20,717 bases of DNA from a virus: positions 1 to 20,717 of IMG/VR virus record IMGVR_UViG_3300020056_000205, one strand, 5' to 3'. A model generated the notes under the pieces. It ran no database searches. It was not told the DNA's origin and saw nothing but the letters and a program-made list of their open reading frames with translations. Below are positions 7,273-13,281 of this stretch, piece after piece (position 1 is the first letter of the stretch; each line of letters starts with the position of its first letter). A program made the translations under genes and the position numbers.

Positions 7273-8748
7273 ATGAAACGTTTTAAGAGCTTATATAAAG
7301 AAGCTAAAGTAGAAGTCGATGATATCTCAGTTGGTGTAAAGAAAAAGAAACCAGCTGGAGTTAAAGCAGATGAGCCTTTAAAGGGTTATGCTTATAACGA
7401 GAAAATGAAATTCAAGTTTAAAGGTAAGAAAACTGCTTTACACATTAAGAACAATAAATTTTTAGAATCTGCTGAAGAAATAACTGAAGCTAAAGCCGAT
7501 TTAGTTAAAACAATCGAAGCTGAAATTAAAAAGTATGGTCCTAAAGACATTGATACACCTACATATAAGCAAGCAATTACCTTAGTTAAAAAAGGTGATA
7601 TGAAGTCTTTAAAGAAATTAATCTATACATCTGATACTGAACCTTCAGAATTTTTATCTTACGCACTAGCTCAACATGACCCTGCAGCATTTAAGAAAAT
7701 GTATCCTCGAGCAAAAGCTGGCGACTATTTAAGAAGCATTGTTATCCAACATGGTGAGTCCGTTGAAATCAGCGAAAGGAGAGTTACTGATATTGATGTA
7801 GAGCAATCTGCACGTGAACTTAAAAAAGCTAAATTAGATAAAGCAAAAGAAAAAGTTCAGAACGAAGACGAAGAAGAAGAAAAGTCTTATATTGTAAGAG
7901 TACAAGGTAAAGGTGCACCTGGTCGCGATTATATAAATGTTAAGACAAGAGCTCATTCTCAAAAAGCTGCTCTTGAAAAAATCAGAAAGCAATATCCTGG
8001 TCGTGTGTCATATAGTATCGTTAAAGAAGATTACGACACAGCAATCTCTTTGTCTATAGAAGAAATTGAAATGAACGAAGCTCTATCTCCTAAAGAGAAA
8101 GAAAAGCGTTTACTTATGATTAAGAAAGCTGTTCAAAAACTTAATAGAGCAAACATCGAAAAAGCCAAAAAGATGGCTATGAGAGATATGAAAGCATCTG
8201 GTATGTTTGACGATGCTATCGACGAACATATTAAGGGCGGTGCTGACTCTTATTATGCTTTACAACAAGCAAAAAAGAAAGCTGCAAAAATGGGTAAAGT
8301 TTGGAGTAAAATGGGTCAAGACGAAAAAGATAGATTTGTTGATAAAGAAATGAAAGCAGCAGGTTACGAGAAAAAACCTGGTAATCAAATGTATACAAAA
8401 ATACCAACTGATAGCGAAAGAAAATTTGCCGATAAAGTAAGAGCAAAAGACAAAGAAGTTTCTAAAATGTCAGAACCCGATAAAATAGATTATTTTAGTA
8501 AAAATCCTTCTGCATCTACGGGCGGTCATGATATTTCTGATGAAGGGAAGAAAAAAATTCAAATAGCAAGATATCAATCTCAAATAGATGCTTTAGAGAA
8601 ACGAGCTATTGAAGCCCAAAGAAAAGCTTATGAAGCTGATGAAGAAGGCGATGATTTGGCATATGAAAAATATCAAGATGAAGAAGAATATTTTTTAGAG
8701 AGAATTCGTGAAGTAGAAAATAGAATAGAAGATTTAAAAGACGAATAA
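7273..8748 (+). CDS. Large basic modular protein with several candidate protease sites
   Basis: This is a 491-residue protein of unknown function. Residues 1-12 (M-K-R-F-K-S-L-Y-K-E-A-K) match the internal-head-protein tag layout (M-K-x-F/Y-x-x-F/L-x-x-E-A). Acidic linkers with I/L/M-x-E sites separate the modules: I-T-E|A (70-72), I-S-E|R (166-168) and M-N-E|A (267-269). Between them lie a helical module (75-158), a beta-alpha module (204-250, Y-I-V-R-V-Q-G...), a very basic helix (272-312) and a lysine-rich region to about 400. The last 65 residues are a charged coiled coil. The ATG follows the previous stop by two bases and is preceded by GGAGG inside the end of the upstream gene. Composition and neighbours suggest DNA-associated head contents. 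This is inference. Confidence 0.7.
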   Translation: MKRFKSLYKEAKVEVDDISVGVKKKKPAGVKADEPLKGYAYNEKMKFKFKGKKTALHIKNNKFLESAEEITEAKADLVKTIEAEIKKYGPKDIDTPTYKQAITLVKKGDMKSLKKLIYTSDTEPSEFLSYALAQHDPAAFKKMYPRAKAGDYLRSIVIQHGESVEISERRVTDIDVEQSARELKKAKLDKAKEKVQNEDEEEEKSYIVRVQGKGAPGRDYINVKTRAHSQKAALEKIRKQYPGRVSYSIVKEDYDTAISLSIEEIEMNEALSPKEKEKRLLMIKKAVQKLNRANIEKAKKMAMRDMKASGMFDDAIDEHIKGGADSYYALQQAKKKAAKMGKVWSKMGQDEKDRFVDKEMKAAGYEKKPGNQMYTKIPTDSERKFADKVRAKDKEVSKMSEPDKIDYFSKNPSASTGGHDISDEGKKKIQIARYQSQIDALEKRAIEAQRKAYEADEEGDDLAYEKYQDEEEYFLERIREVENRIEDLKDE

Positions 8749-8751
8749 TCT

Positions 8752-8916
8752 ATGAAAAGATTCAATAAATTTTGTGAAGATGCTGAATTGAATGCTCGTC
8801 AAGCTGCAGAAAAAGCGCGCATGATTGACCAACACAAAAGAGAAAAAGAATCTTTAAAGCGCCGACATGACAACCAAGATGCACAGGCAGCAAGAGCAAA
8901 AGAGCAAAGACAATGA
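8752..8916 (+). CDS. 54-aa tagged basic helical protein
   Basis: This short gene encodes 54 residues. It starts three bases after the previous stop, and its TGA overlaps the next ATG (ATGA), so packing supports it. The N-terminus M-K-R-F-N-K-F-C-E-D-A-E matches the tag pattern of the neighbour that starts M-K-R-F-K-S-L-Y-K-E-A. The remainder is one continuous charged helix rich in Arg, Lys, Glu, Gln and Ala, with no hydrophobic core. If the tag is removed, a 40-residue basic peptide similar in kind to T4 internal peptides would remain. No function can be assigned. Confidence 0.65.
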   Translation: MKRFNKFCEDAELNARQAAEKARMIDQHKREKESLKRRHDNQDAQAARAKEQRQ

Positions 8917-9278
8917 GAAGATTTAAGGATAGCTTTGGTATTTACGAGGGAGTTACAGTACCTCTCGAGCAACCTATGCTTGAGTTTGAGGAAGACAAAG
9001 ACCCAGAAATTAATAAACCAAAGCGATCGGGCGGTCCTACAAAATATGTAGTATATGTTAAAGACCCTAAAACTGGTAATATTAAAAAGATAAACTTTGG
9101 CGATGTCAAAGGTGGACTAACTTCTAAAATAAACGACAGAGAAGCAGCTAAATCTTTTAATGCAAGACATAACTGTGATACAAAAACAGATAAAACTAAA
9201 GCTGGTTATTGGGCATGTCGTTTACCTAAATATGCAAAAAGCTTAGGTTTAAAAGGTGGAGGAAATTACTTTTGGTAA
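8913..9278 (+). CDS. Conserved phage protein with RHNC and YWACR motifs
   Basis: This 121-residue protein has the tag-like start M-R-R-F-K-D-S-F-G-I-Y-E-G and an acidic linker (L-E-F-E-E-D-K-D). A compact module follows from residue 43 (K-Y-V-V-Y-V-K-D-P-K-T-G-N-I-K-K-I-N-F-G). Its end holds the distinctive A-R-H-N-C-D-T-K-T-D-K-T-K-A-G-Y-W-A-C-R. I recall this Cys/His/Trp module from marine phages and some large DNA viruses, where it has no assigned function; the two cysteines and the histidine could bind metal. The ATG overlaps the previous TGA. The last residues (G-G-G-N-Y-F-W) overlap the start of the lipoprotein gene. Confidence 0.75.
   Translation: MRRFKDSFGIYEGVTVPLEQPMLEFEEDKDPEINKPKRSGGPTKYVVYVKDPKTGNIKKINFGDVKGGLTSKINDREAAKSFNARHNCDTKTDKTKAGYWACRLPKYAKSLGLKGGGNYFW
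9258..9262 (+). promoter_or_regulatory. Ribosome binding site supporting a TTG start
   Basis: GGAGG lies nine bases before TTG at 9272. It supports the rare TTG start needed to give the lipoprotein a complete signal peptide. Confidence 0.6.
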
Positions 9279-9649
9279 AAAATATTTTAATAGGTGCTTT
9301 GTTAATAGTAACAGCAGGTTGTTCAAGTCTTGGTAAATACTTACCAAGTGATTTTGATAATGTTGAGTATGGTAAGTTAGTAGAACTCAACGTTATAGCT
9401 AATATGCCACAAGATGATTGGTGCAAAAAATCAACAATCAGCCAAATGAATTACAGAGCTTTATATTTACACACATATGCTGAACATCGTTTAAACGATA
9501 ATATTACAGAGATATATAAAGGATTGCATGGTCTTACAGAAGAATTAGTAAATAAAGAAGAACCTAGCCAAGCATATTGTAGAATTAAGAGAACAAACAT
9601 ACACGATATTACAACTAATGTATTAAGTGCATTTGGAGATAGAAAGTGA
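9272..9649 (+). CDS. Small predicted lipoprotein, 125 aa
   Basis: The protein begins M-V-K-N-I-L-I-G-A-L-L-I-V-T-A-G-C-S-S: a short charged N-terminus, a hydrophobic core and a lipobox (T-A-G-C) with the lipidated Cys at residue 17. It should be exported and anchored in the cell envelope. The mature part has two more cysteines (in D-W-C-K-K and A-Y-C-R) that could form a disulfide in the periplasm; it is otherwise unrecognised. The start is TTG at 9272, seven bases inside the preceding gene, with GGAGG upstream. The next in-frame ATG would remove the signal peptide. Envelope lipoproteins in phages can act in lysis or superinfection exclusion, but nothing here decides between these. Confidence 0.75.
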   Translation: MVKNILIGALLIVTAGCSSLGKYLPSDFDNVEYGKLVELNVIANMPQDDWCKKSTISQMNYRALYLHTYAEHRLNDNITEIYKGLHGLTEELVNKEEPSQAYCRIKRTNIHDITTNVLSAFGDRK

Positions 9650-9864
9650 GTATTGATACTTGGAAAGCAGAAACAGAACAAAGAGCAAAAGAATATAAAA
9701 GTCTGTTAGATGACGGACATTTAAAACAAGACGAATTTGAAGAATTAATAGAAGACCTTATTGATGAGTCAAAGATTAACGCTGATTTAGAATTAGAAGA
9801 AAATAAAATTTTAGTTCAAAAAGCAATAGATGGAATTAAAGTAATAGCTGGTTTAATTAGCTAA
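9646..9864 (+). CDS. Small acidic helical protein, 72 aa
   Basis: This protein is unrecognised. It starts with GTG overlapping the lipoprotein stop (GTGA). The sequence is nearly all helix-forming and acidic (D-E-F-E-E-L-I-E-D-L-I-D-E-S) with a hydrophobic C-terminal end (A-I-D-G-I-K-V-I-A-G-L-I-S) too short and broken to be a clear membrane span. Tight coupling to both neighbours supports it as a real gene. It lacks the internal-head-tag pattern of surrounding genes. Confidence 0.65.
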   Translation: MSIDTWKAETEQRAKEYKSLLDDGHLKQDEFEELIEDLIDESKINADLELEENKILVQKAIDGIKVIAGLIS

Positions 9865-9865
9865 A

Positions 9866-10120
9866 ATGAATCCATATATTGATGATGGTGGTATTCGTAC
9901 CTTTGATATAAATGCGTTAGACGAAGAATTTGTTTGGCACAGAGATAACGAAGACCGAGAAATAGAAATACTTGAAGGTGACGGTTGGCAATTTCAAGCT
10001 GAAAATGCTTTACCTTTTCTATTAAAACCAGGTTTAAGGTTTGAAATTAAAGCTGGAGAATACCATAGAATCATTAAAGGGATTAATGATTTAAAAATTA
10101 GAATAAATAGAAACATATAA
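9866..10120 (+). CDS. Cupin-like small protein, 84 aa
   Basis: The sequence looks like a single small cupin barrel. E-F-V-W-H-R-D-N-E-D-R-E-I-E-I-L-E-G-D-G-W-Q-F-Q is followed by L-L-K-P-G-L-R-F-E-I-K-A-G-E-Y-H-R-I-I-K-G and a closing strand L-K-I-R-I. The order of short strands, the H-R-D near the start, the P-G turn and the later Y-H-R are typical of cupin motifs 1 and 2, although the full set of metal ligands is not obvious. I recall similar short proteins in marine T4-like phages without a known role. It starts one base after the previous stop and has no strong SD. Its end contains an AATAAATA motif that may drive the next gene. Confidence 0.65.
   Translation: MNPYIDDGGIRTFDINALDEEFVWHRDNEDREIEILEGDGWQFQAENALPFLLKPGLRFEIKAGEYHRIIKGINDLKIRINRNI
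10102..10109 (+). promoter_or_regulatory. Possible late promoter motif (AATAAATA)
   Basis: AATAAATA lies 32 bases before the ATG at 10142, at the end of the cupin-like gene. It fits the NATAAATA form described for T4-like cyanophages. In AT-rich DNA a chance match is possible; a strong AAAGGAG follows before the start. Confidence 0.35.
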
Positions 10121-10141
10121 TAAATTTTAAAGGAGACTGAA

Positions 10142-10954
10142 ATGTCATTTAGAGAAATTATTGAAGCTAAGGTTACAGAAGCTGTTGACCAGTCTTTAGG
10201 ATTAAACGAAGCTACATTGAAAGTTAGTAATTTTACAGGTAAAATTGCTGATAAAGCTGGCTTCAAAATGAAGAAGGTTGGTGACTCTAATCCAGGCGCA
10301 GATGTAATATTTACTGGCGATGAAAAAGCCATTATTAGTTATGCGAGAAAATATTTAGGTACTGATGGAAAAACATTAAGCGATATTCAAAGAGATGTTG
10401 CTGGTGGACCTGGTTCTCAATTTGGGTATAACGAAGATTTTAACGGTGAAAACATTGATGCTGAACTATTAGAGCGTATTGCAGAAATGACTGACGACGA
10501 GTTTGAGTCTTTCTGTCAGTTCTGTGTTGAAGCACAACTTGACGAATTATCACCAGAAACACTTTCAAATTACAGAAAGAAAGCGTTTAAATCATATAAA
10601 AAATCGAGCGACGCACTCGGAAGAACTGCTAATTTTTCAAGAAGAGTTTACTCTGATAAGGGTATTGCTAAACACACAAAAATTGCTGATAAAAGACACA
10701 AAGGAATTGGTTCAGCAGATAAAAGAAGTAGAGCTAGGTCCGGTAACGACCATGTTGGCCGTTGGGATTTAGACAAAGATGCTGGATATCATACTTTATC
10801 TAAGAAAACAAGCAAACAAATGCAAAAAATTAAAGGGTATGGTAAAGACCAATCCGGTAAAAACAAAATAGTTAGTCCAAACGGTAAAGTAGCATATGTA
10901 TCTAGTTCTGAAATTAAAGACTACATCGACCGTGGCTGGAAAAGGAGTAAGTAA
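10142..10954 (+). CDS. Modular basic protein with tandem I/V/L-x-E-A sites, candidate internal head protein
   Basis: This 270-residue protein opens with three closely spaced candidate prohead-protease sites: I-I-E|A (6-8), V-T-E|A (11-13) and L-N-E|A (21-23). A small domain follows (25-80, with V-I-F-T-G-D-E-K-A-I-I-S-Y-A-R-K-Y-L-G), then an acidic linker (105-135) leading into D-E-L-S-P-E-T-L-S-N-Y-R-K-K-A. I recall that last segment as a recurrent element in phage virion proteins. Residues 145-200 are strongly basic. The C-terminus (242-266, K-I-V-S-P-N-G-K-V-A-Y-V) repeats a module found in the 480-residue protein. The start has a good AAAGGAG. A DNA-binding head-content role is inferred from composition and tags. 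Confidence 0.7.
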   Translation: MSFREIIEAKVTEAVDQSLGLNEATLKVSNFTGKIADKAGFKMKKVGDSNPGADVIFTGDEKAIISYARKYLGTDGKTLSDIQRDVAGGPGSQFGYNEDFNGENIDAELLERIAEMTDDEFESFCQFCVEAQLDELSPETLSNYRKKAFKSYKKSSDALGRTANFSRRVYSDKGIAKHTKIADKRHKGIGSADKRSRARSGNDHVGRWDLDKDAGYHTLSKKTSKQMQKIKGYGKDQSGKNKIVSPNGKVAYVSSSEIKDYIDRGWKRSK

Positions 10955-11286
10955 TGACTTTAAATGAAAAATTAGAATACGCTCTGAATGCCTTTTTCGA
11001 AGCTAAAGCAGGAGATGAATGCTCTTGCTGTGGTAATAAAATTGATGAAGAAGGTAAATGTGGATGTGGCCCGGAATGCAAGCACTGTGGCGGACAACAC
11101 GACATTTCAGAAGCTAAAAAGAAAGAAGAAGAAAAGCTTGACCCAGTCGATAAAGCAGATGCAGACATCGATAATGACGGTGATGTAGATGACACTGATG
11201 ATTATTTAAAGAATCGTCGTAAAAAGATTGGTAAAGCAATCGACGCTAAAAAATTAAAAGAGATGGCAAAAGCCTCTAAGAATTAA
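10954..11286 (+). CDS. Small protein with Cys-rich zinc-ribbon-like segment and EF-hand-like loop
   Basis: This 110-residue protein starts M-T-L-N-E-K-L-E-Y-A-L-N-A-F-F-E-A-K-A (F-F-E|A, tag-like). Residues 23-45 contain seven cysteines and end in E-C-K-H-C-G-G-Q-H, probably binding zinc. Residues 71-82 (D-I-D-N-D-G-D-V-D-D-T-D) match an EF-hand/dockerin calcium loop with acidic residues at positions 1, 3, 5, 7, 9 and 12. A basic tail (L-K-N-R-R-K-K-I-G-K-A-I) follows. I recall the EF-hand-like segment plus Y-L-x-x-R-R-K-x-I-G-K-A-I in other marine phage proteins. The ATG overlaps the previous stop and is preceded by AAAGGAG. The role is unknown; metal-dependent binding to DNA or protein in the head is possible. 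Confidence 0.7.
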   Translation: MTLNEKLEYALNAFFEAKAGDECSCCGNKIDEEGKCGCGPECKHCGGQHDISEAKKKEEEKLDPVDKADADIDNDGDVDDTDDYLKNRRKKIGKAIDAKKLKEMAKASKN

Positions 11287-11320
11287 TATATAATTAATAT
11301 GAATGAAAAATATATCTTAT

Positions 11321-11325
11321 GGAGG
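11321..11325 (+). promoter_or_regulatory. Ribosome binding site choosing ATG 11331
   Basis: GGAGG sits five bases before ATG 11331. An in-frame ATG at 11319 overlaps this site and has no SD of its own, so the later start is preferred. Confidence 0.75.
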
Positions 11326-11330
11326 ATATT

Positions 11331-11606
11331 ATGAGAAAACTAATTGAATGGCTAAAAAGCTTATTCGGAACTGGCGTAAAACCAGTTGACCCAGTAAAAG
11401 AGCCTAAGAAGGCTGCAGTTGCTAAAGGTCCTAAAAAGACAGTAGCTGCCAAAGCAGTATCAAAACCTGCTAAGCCAACTAAAGCATCGTTAAATAAATT
11501 AACGAAAGCTCAGTTGGAAGAAAAGGGTCGTGAAATCGGGATTGAACTCGATAAGCGTAAGAAAAAAGCTGATTTAGTAGACGAAGTTTTTAAGCAATTA
11601 AAATAA
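11331..11606 (+). CDS. Histone H1-like small protein with SAP/HeH-like C-terminus
   Basis: The product has 91 residues from the SD-supported ATG. It has a short amphipathic helix (M-R-K-L-I-E-W-L-K-S-L-F), a Lys/Ala/Pro/Val-rich disordered stretch (residues 16-51), and a C-terminal helix-extended-helix segment (L-N-K-L-T-K-A-Q-L-E-E-K-G-R-E-I-G, then K-K-K-A-D-L-V-D-E-V-F). That segment resembles SAP/LEM/Rho-N-type nucleic-acid-binding motifs. The layout is that of a small DNA-binding protein, for example one that coats packaged or replicating DNA. The gap before it (11287-11330) is AT-rich without a clear promoter. Confidence 0.7.
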   Translation: MRKLIEWLKSLFGTGVKPVDPVKEPKKAAVAKGPKKTVAAKAVSKPAKPTKASLNKLTKAQLEEKGREIGIELDKRKKKADLVDEVFKQLK

Positions 11607-11636
11607 GTTTCTAACGAAACATTGAATGCGATTTTT

Positions 11637-11661
11637 GTTATAACTTAACGTTAAATATAAC
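11637..11661 (+). repeat. Imperfect palindrome upstream of the 11674 gene
   Basis: GTTATA and TATAAC arms flank a perfect 10-base palindrome TTAACGTTAA (11645-11654), with two and one spacer bases. It ends directly before the AGGAG at 11662-11666, so it could be an operator or an mRNA hairpin affecting translation. Confidence 0.5.
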
Positions 11662-11673
11662 AGGAGAATAACA

Positions 11674-11985
11674 ATGGCACTATGGGGAAAAACAGACGCT
11701 GCGGCAAGTGCGCCGAAGTGGTTATCCGACGATGCTAATAACACTAATAAGTCTAATGATAAAGACAACGCAGTATTCGTTGACTTGACAGAAGCAGGTG
11801 TTGCTGCAAACCAAGCTAAAGGTCTTAAAACACCAGGTTGGAATCTCTACAATACTTATACAACAGCAGATGGTCGTACAAGACATATCGCTGAGCCACT
11901 ATGCGTAATGAAAGTTGCTGCTGGTGATGCAGGTGATGCTGGTGTATCTGGTACTGGTGATGATTCAGTGGTTGCTGACAGCTAA
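11674..11985 (+). CDS. Conserved T4-like marine phage protein of unknown function
   Basis: This 103-residue protein starts M-A-L-W-G-K-T-D-A-A-A-S-A-P-K-W-L. It contains N-A-V-F-V-D-L-T-E-A-G-V-A and G-L-K-T-P-G-W-N-L-Y-N-T-Y. I recall near-identical N-termini in proteins of cyanophages and related marine myoviruses, where the product is called hypothetical or structural. No signal or membrane segment is seen, and the C-terminus is a Gly/Asp-rich acidic tail. A strong AGGAG lies seven bases before the ATG, just after a palindrome. Compared with its neighbours it uses more C- and G-ending codons (for example gcg, ccg, gcc), suggesting high expression. Confidence 0.75.
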   Translation: MALWGKTDAAASAPKWLSDDANNTNKSNDKDNAVFVDLTEAGVAANQAKGLKTPGWNLYNTYTTADGRTRHIAEPLCVMKVAAGDAGDAGVSGTGDDSVVADS

Positions 11986-11991
11986 TAAATA
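11984..11991 (+). promoter_or_regulatory. Possible late promoter motif (AATAAATA), first of two
   Basis: AATAAATA overlaps the stop codon of the preceding gene, 31 bases before the ATG at 12023. It is followed 11 bases later by a second copy. Confidence 0.4.
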
Positions 11992-12002
11992 GTTTTATTA
12001 AC

Positions 12003-12010
12003 AATAAATA
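12003..12010 (+). promoter_or_regulatory. Possible late promoter motif (AATAAATA), second of two
   Basis: AATAAATA is in the short intergenic gap 11986-12022, 12 bases before the ATG at 12023. A start about 12 bases downstream would give an almost leaderless mRNA, so the upstream copy is the better candidate. Confidence 0.3.
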
Positions 12011-12022
12011 ATTTTTTATAAT

Positions 12023-12397
12023 ATGAATTTAACAGAATCAACCTTTCTGCTCTATGCGATGAAGCACTATGACAATCCTCAATGTACGGATATGTCAGAG
12101 TTTGAAGAAGACATGAAAAGATTTCAGTATCTTCGAAAGCTCTTCAGTCGTTATAAGCAAGACAATGATTTGAAAGAAAGGTTGATACTGAATCACTTAA
12201 TTGTGATATACAATGTGTTTGGAGTAGATGCAACTAACATGCTCTTTTTAAAATTGCATGAGTTTCATAGTTATCTTAAACCATTTGTGGAATATTTAAA
12301 TTTTATGCCACAAGTATTGCAATACGATGAGAATATTATCAATAAAGATAGTATTATTGGTGACATATTTATTGAACAAAAACTAAAGGAAATTTAA
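12023..12397 (+). CDS. Conserved helical phage protein, 124 aa
   Basis: This all-helical protein opens M-N-L-T-E-S-T-F-L-L-Y-A-M-K-H-Y-D-N-P-Q-C. It carries F-E-E-D-M-K-R-F-Q-Y-L-R-K-L-F and the segment L-K-E-R-L-I-L-N-H-L-I-V-I-Y-N-V-F-G. I recall this last motif from conserved unknown proteins of T4-like marine phages. There is no signal peptide, membrane segment or catalytic motif. No convincing SD precedes the ATG (the upstream sequence is T-rich). It is spaced so that the next gene starts directly after its stop, so the two are likely coexpressed. Confidence 0.7.
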   Translation: MNLTESTFLLYAMKHYDNPQCTDMSEFEEDMKRFQYLRKLFSRYKQDNDLKERLILNHLIVIYNVFGVDATNMLFLKLHEFHSYLKPFVEYLNFMPQVLQYDENIINKDSIIGDIFIEQKLKEI

Positions 12398-12910
12398 ATG
12401 GTAGTTGATTTATTTTTAGTATTTCAGTTTATTAAAAAGCTTGTTACGCCTTTTAATAAGTGGCCTGCTCATAAATTAGGAATTATCGATGCGAAGGGTA
12501 ATATTATTATTCGTCGTAAAGATTTTACTAAAAGAGAGCAGACAAAAGCTTTTGGTGTATTTGACCAATTAGTTGGAAATGTTAAAAAACTACTTGCTAA
12601 ATTACCTGGCGGTTCTACAAGACTAGCTTCTTATGCAGCTGCATTATGGTTAGTTAAAGAACAAGCTGCGCTTGAAAATAATACCATGCTAAATGAAGAG
12701 TTTCTAATTGAGGAATATCTTTCTCAAGCTGAAAACAGATTCATTAATGAATGGGCTGATATCATTGAAGCTTCGGAAAAAGAAGAAATGACTGGTGTTG
12801 GTAGTGGAGCAATCGCAGGATTAGGAGTCGGAGCACAAGGTGAACCTGGTGTTTCTAAAAAGGCTCAAAAGAAATATAAGCGCAAAAATTTTAAAGATTT
12901 TGCAAAGTAA
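12398..12910 (+). CDS. Conserved phage protein, 170 aa, basic C-terminus
   Basis: The function is unknown. It starts with a hydrophobic amphipathic stretch (M-V-V-D-L-F-L-V-F-Q-F-I-K-K-L-V). Next come K-L-G-I-I-D-A-K-G-N-I-I-I-R-R-K-D-F and a conserved-looking segment K-L-P-G-G-S-T-R-L-A-S-Y-A-A-A-L-W-L-V-K, which I recall from other T4-like marine phages. The middle is acidic (L-N-E-E-F-L-I-E-E-Y), with I-I-E|A-S near residue 123. A glycine-rich hinge and a basic tail (K-K-A-Q-K-K-Y-K-R-K-N-F) end it. The ATG follows the previous stop with no gap and AAAGGA upstream. It could be another head-associated protein, but this is weak inference. Confidence 0.7.
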   Translation: MVVDLFLVFQFIKKLVTPFNKWPAHKLGIIDAKGNIIIRRKDFTKREQTKAFGVFDQLVGNVKKLLAKLPGGSTRLASYAAALWLVKEQAALENNTMLNEEFLIEEYLSQAENRFINEWADIIEASEKEEMTGVGSGAIAGLGVGAQGEPGVSKKAQKKYKRKNFKDFAK

Positions 12911-13272
12911 TGGCTACAGTAAATGTTAAGGAATTAGTCGACGTAACGGTTATTCCTACATATGAAACATATACTAATGTTATTAAATCAGTAAATTATA
13001 CAATTACTGTTTATGACGATGTAGTTGGAGCTAATACAAATATTAGTTTATTACAGCAAAGTGTTTTAAGTGCTGAAGATTTAGCAAATAATAATTTTAT
13101 TACTGCTAATAGTACTGTAACACAAACTGAAATTATTAATTGGGCACATACTAATCTCGGTGGAGATGAAGCAGCAGCAGATTTAATATCTTATGCTGAA
13201 ACAAAATTAGCTGATTCAATATATTTGGCTGATGGCACATCGGATTACGACTTTAGTACTAACCCACTTTAG
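12910..13272 (+). CDS. Small beta-rich protein of unknown function, 120 aa
   Basis: The ATG overlaps the previous stop (TAATG). The first half reads as alternating beta strands (V-T-V-I-P-T-Y-E-T-Y-T-N-V-I-K-S-V-N-Y-T). The second half includes I-N-W-A-H-T-N-L-G-G-D-E-A and a Thr/Asn-rich surface. It is almost free of lysine after residue 30, unlike the basic proteins around it. No domain is recognised; a structural or virion-surface role would fit the composition, with no direct evidence. Confidence 0.6.
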   Translation: MATVNVKELVDVTVIPTYETYTNVIKSVNYTITVYDDVVGANTNISLLQQSVLSAEDLANNNFITANSTVTQTEIINWAHTNLGGDEAAADLISYAETKLADSIYLADGTSDYDFSTNPL

Positions 13273-13281
13273 GAATTAAAT

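Noticed and set aside
11299-11334. 11-codon ORF whose TGA overlaps the ATG at 11331
   Set aside because: It has no SD of its own, is very short, and lies in AT-rich sequence where such frames occur by chance.
11607-11636. GTTTC-TAAC-GAAAC hairpin as a rho-independent terminator
   Set aside because: The stem is only five weak base pairs and the run of T is 12 bases downstream, so it does not match an intrinsic terminator.
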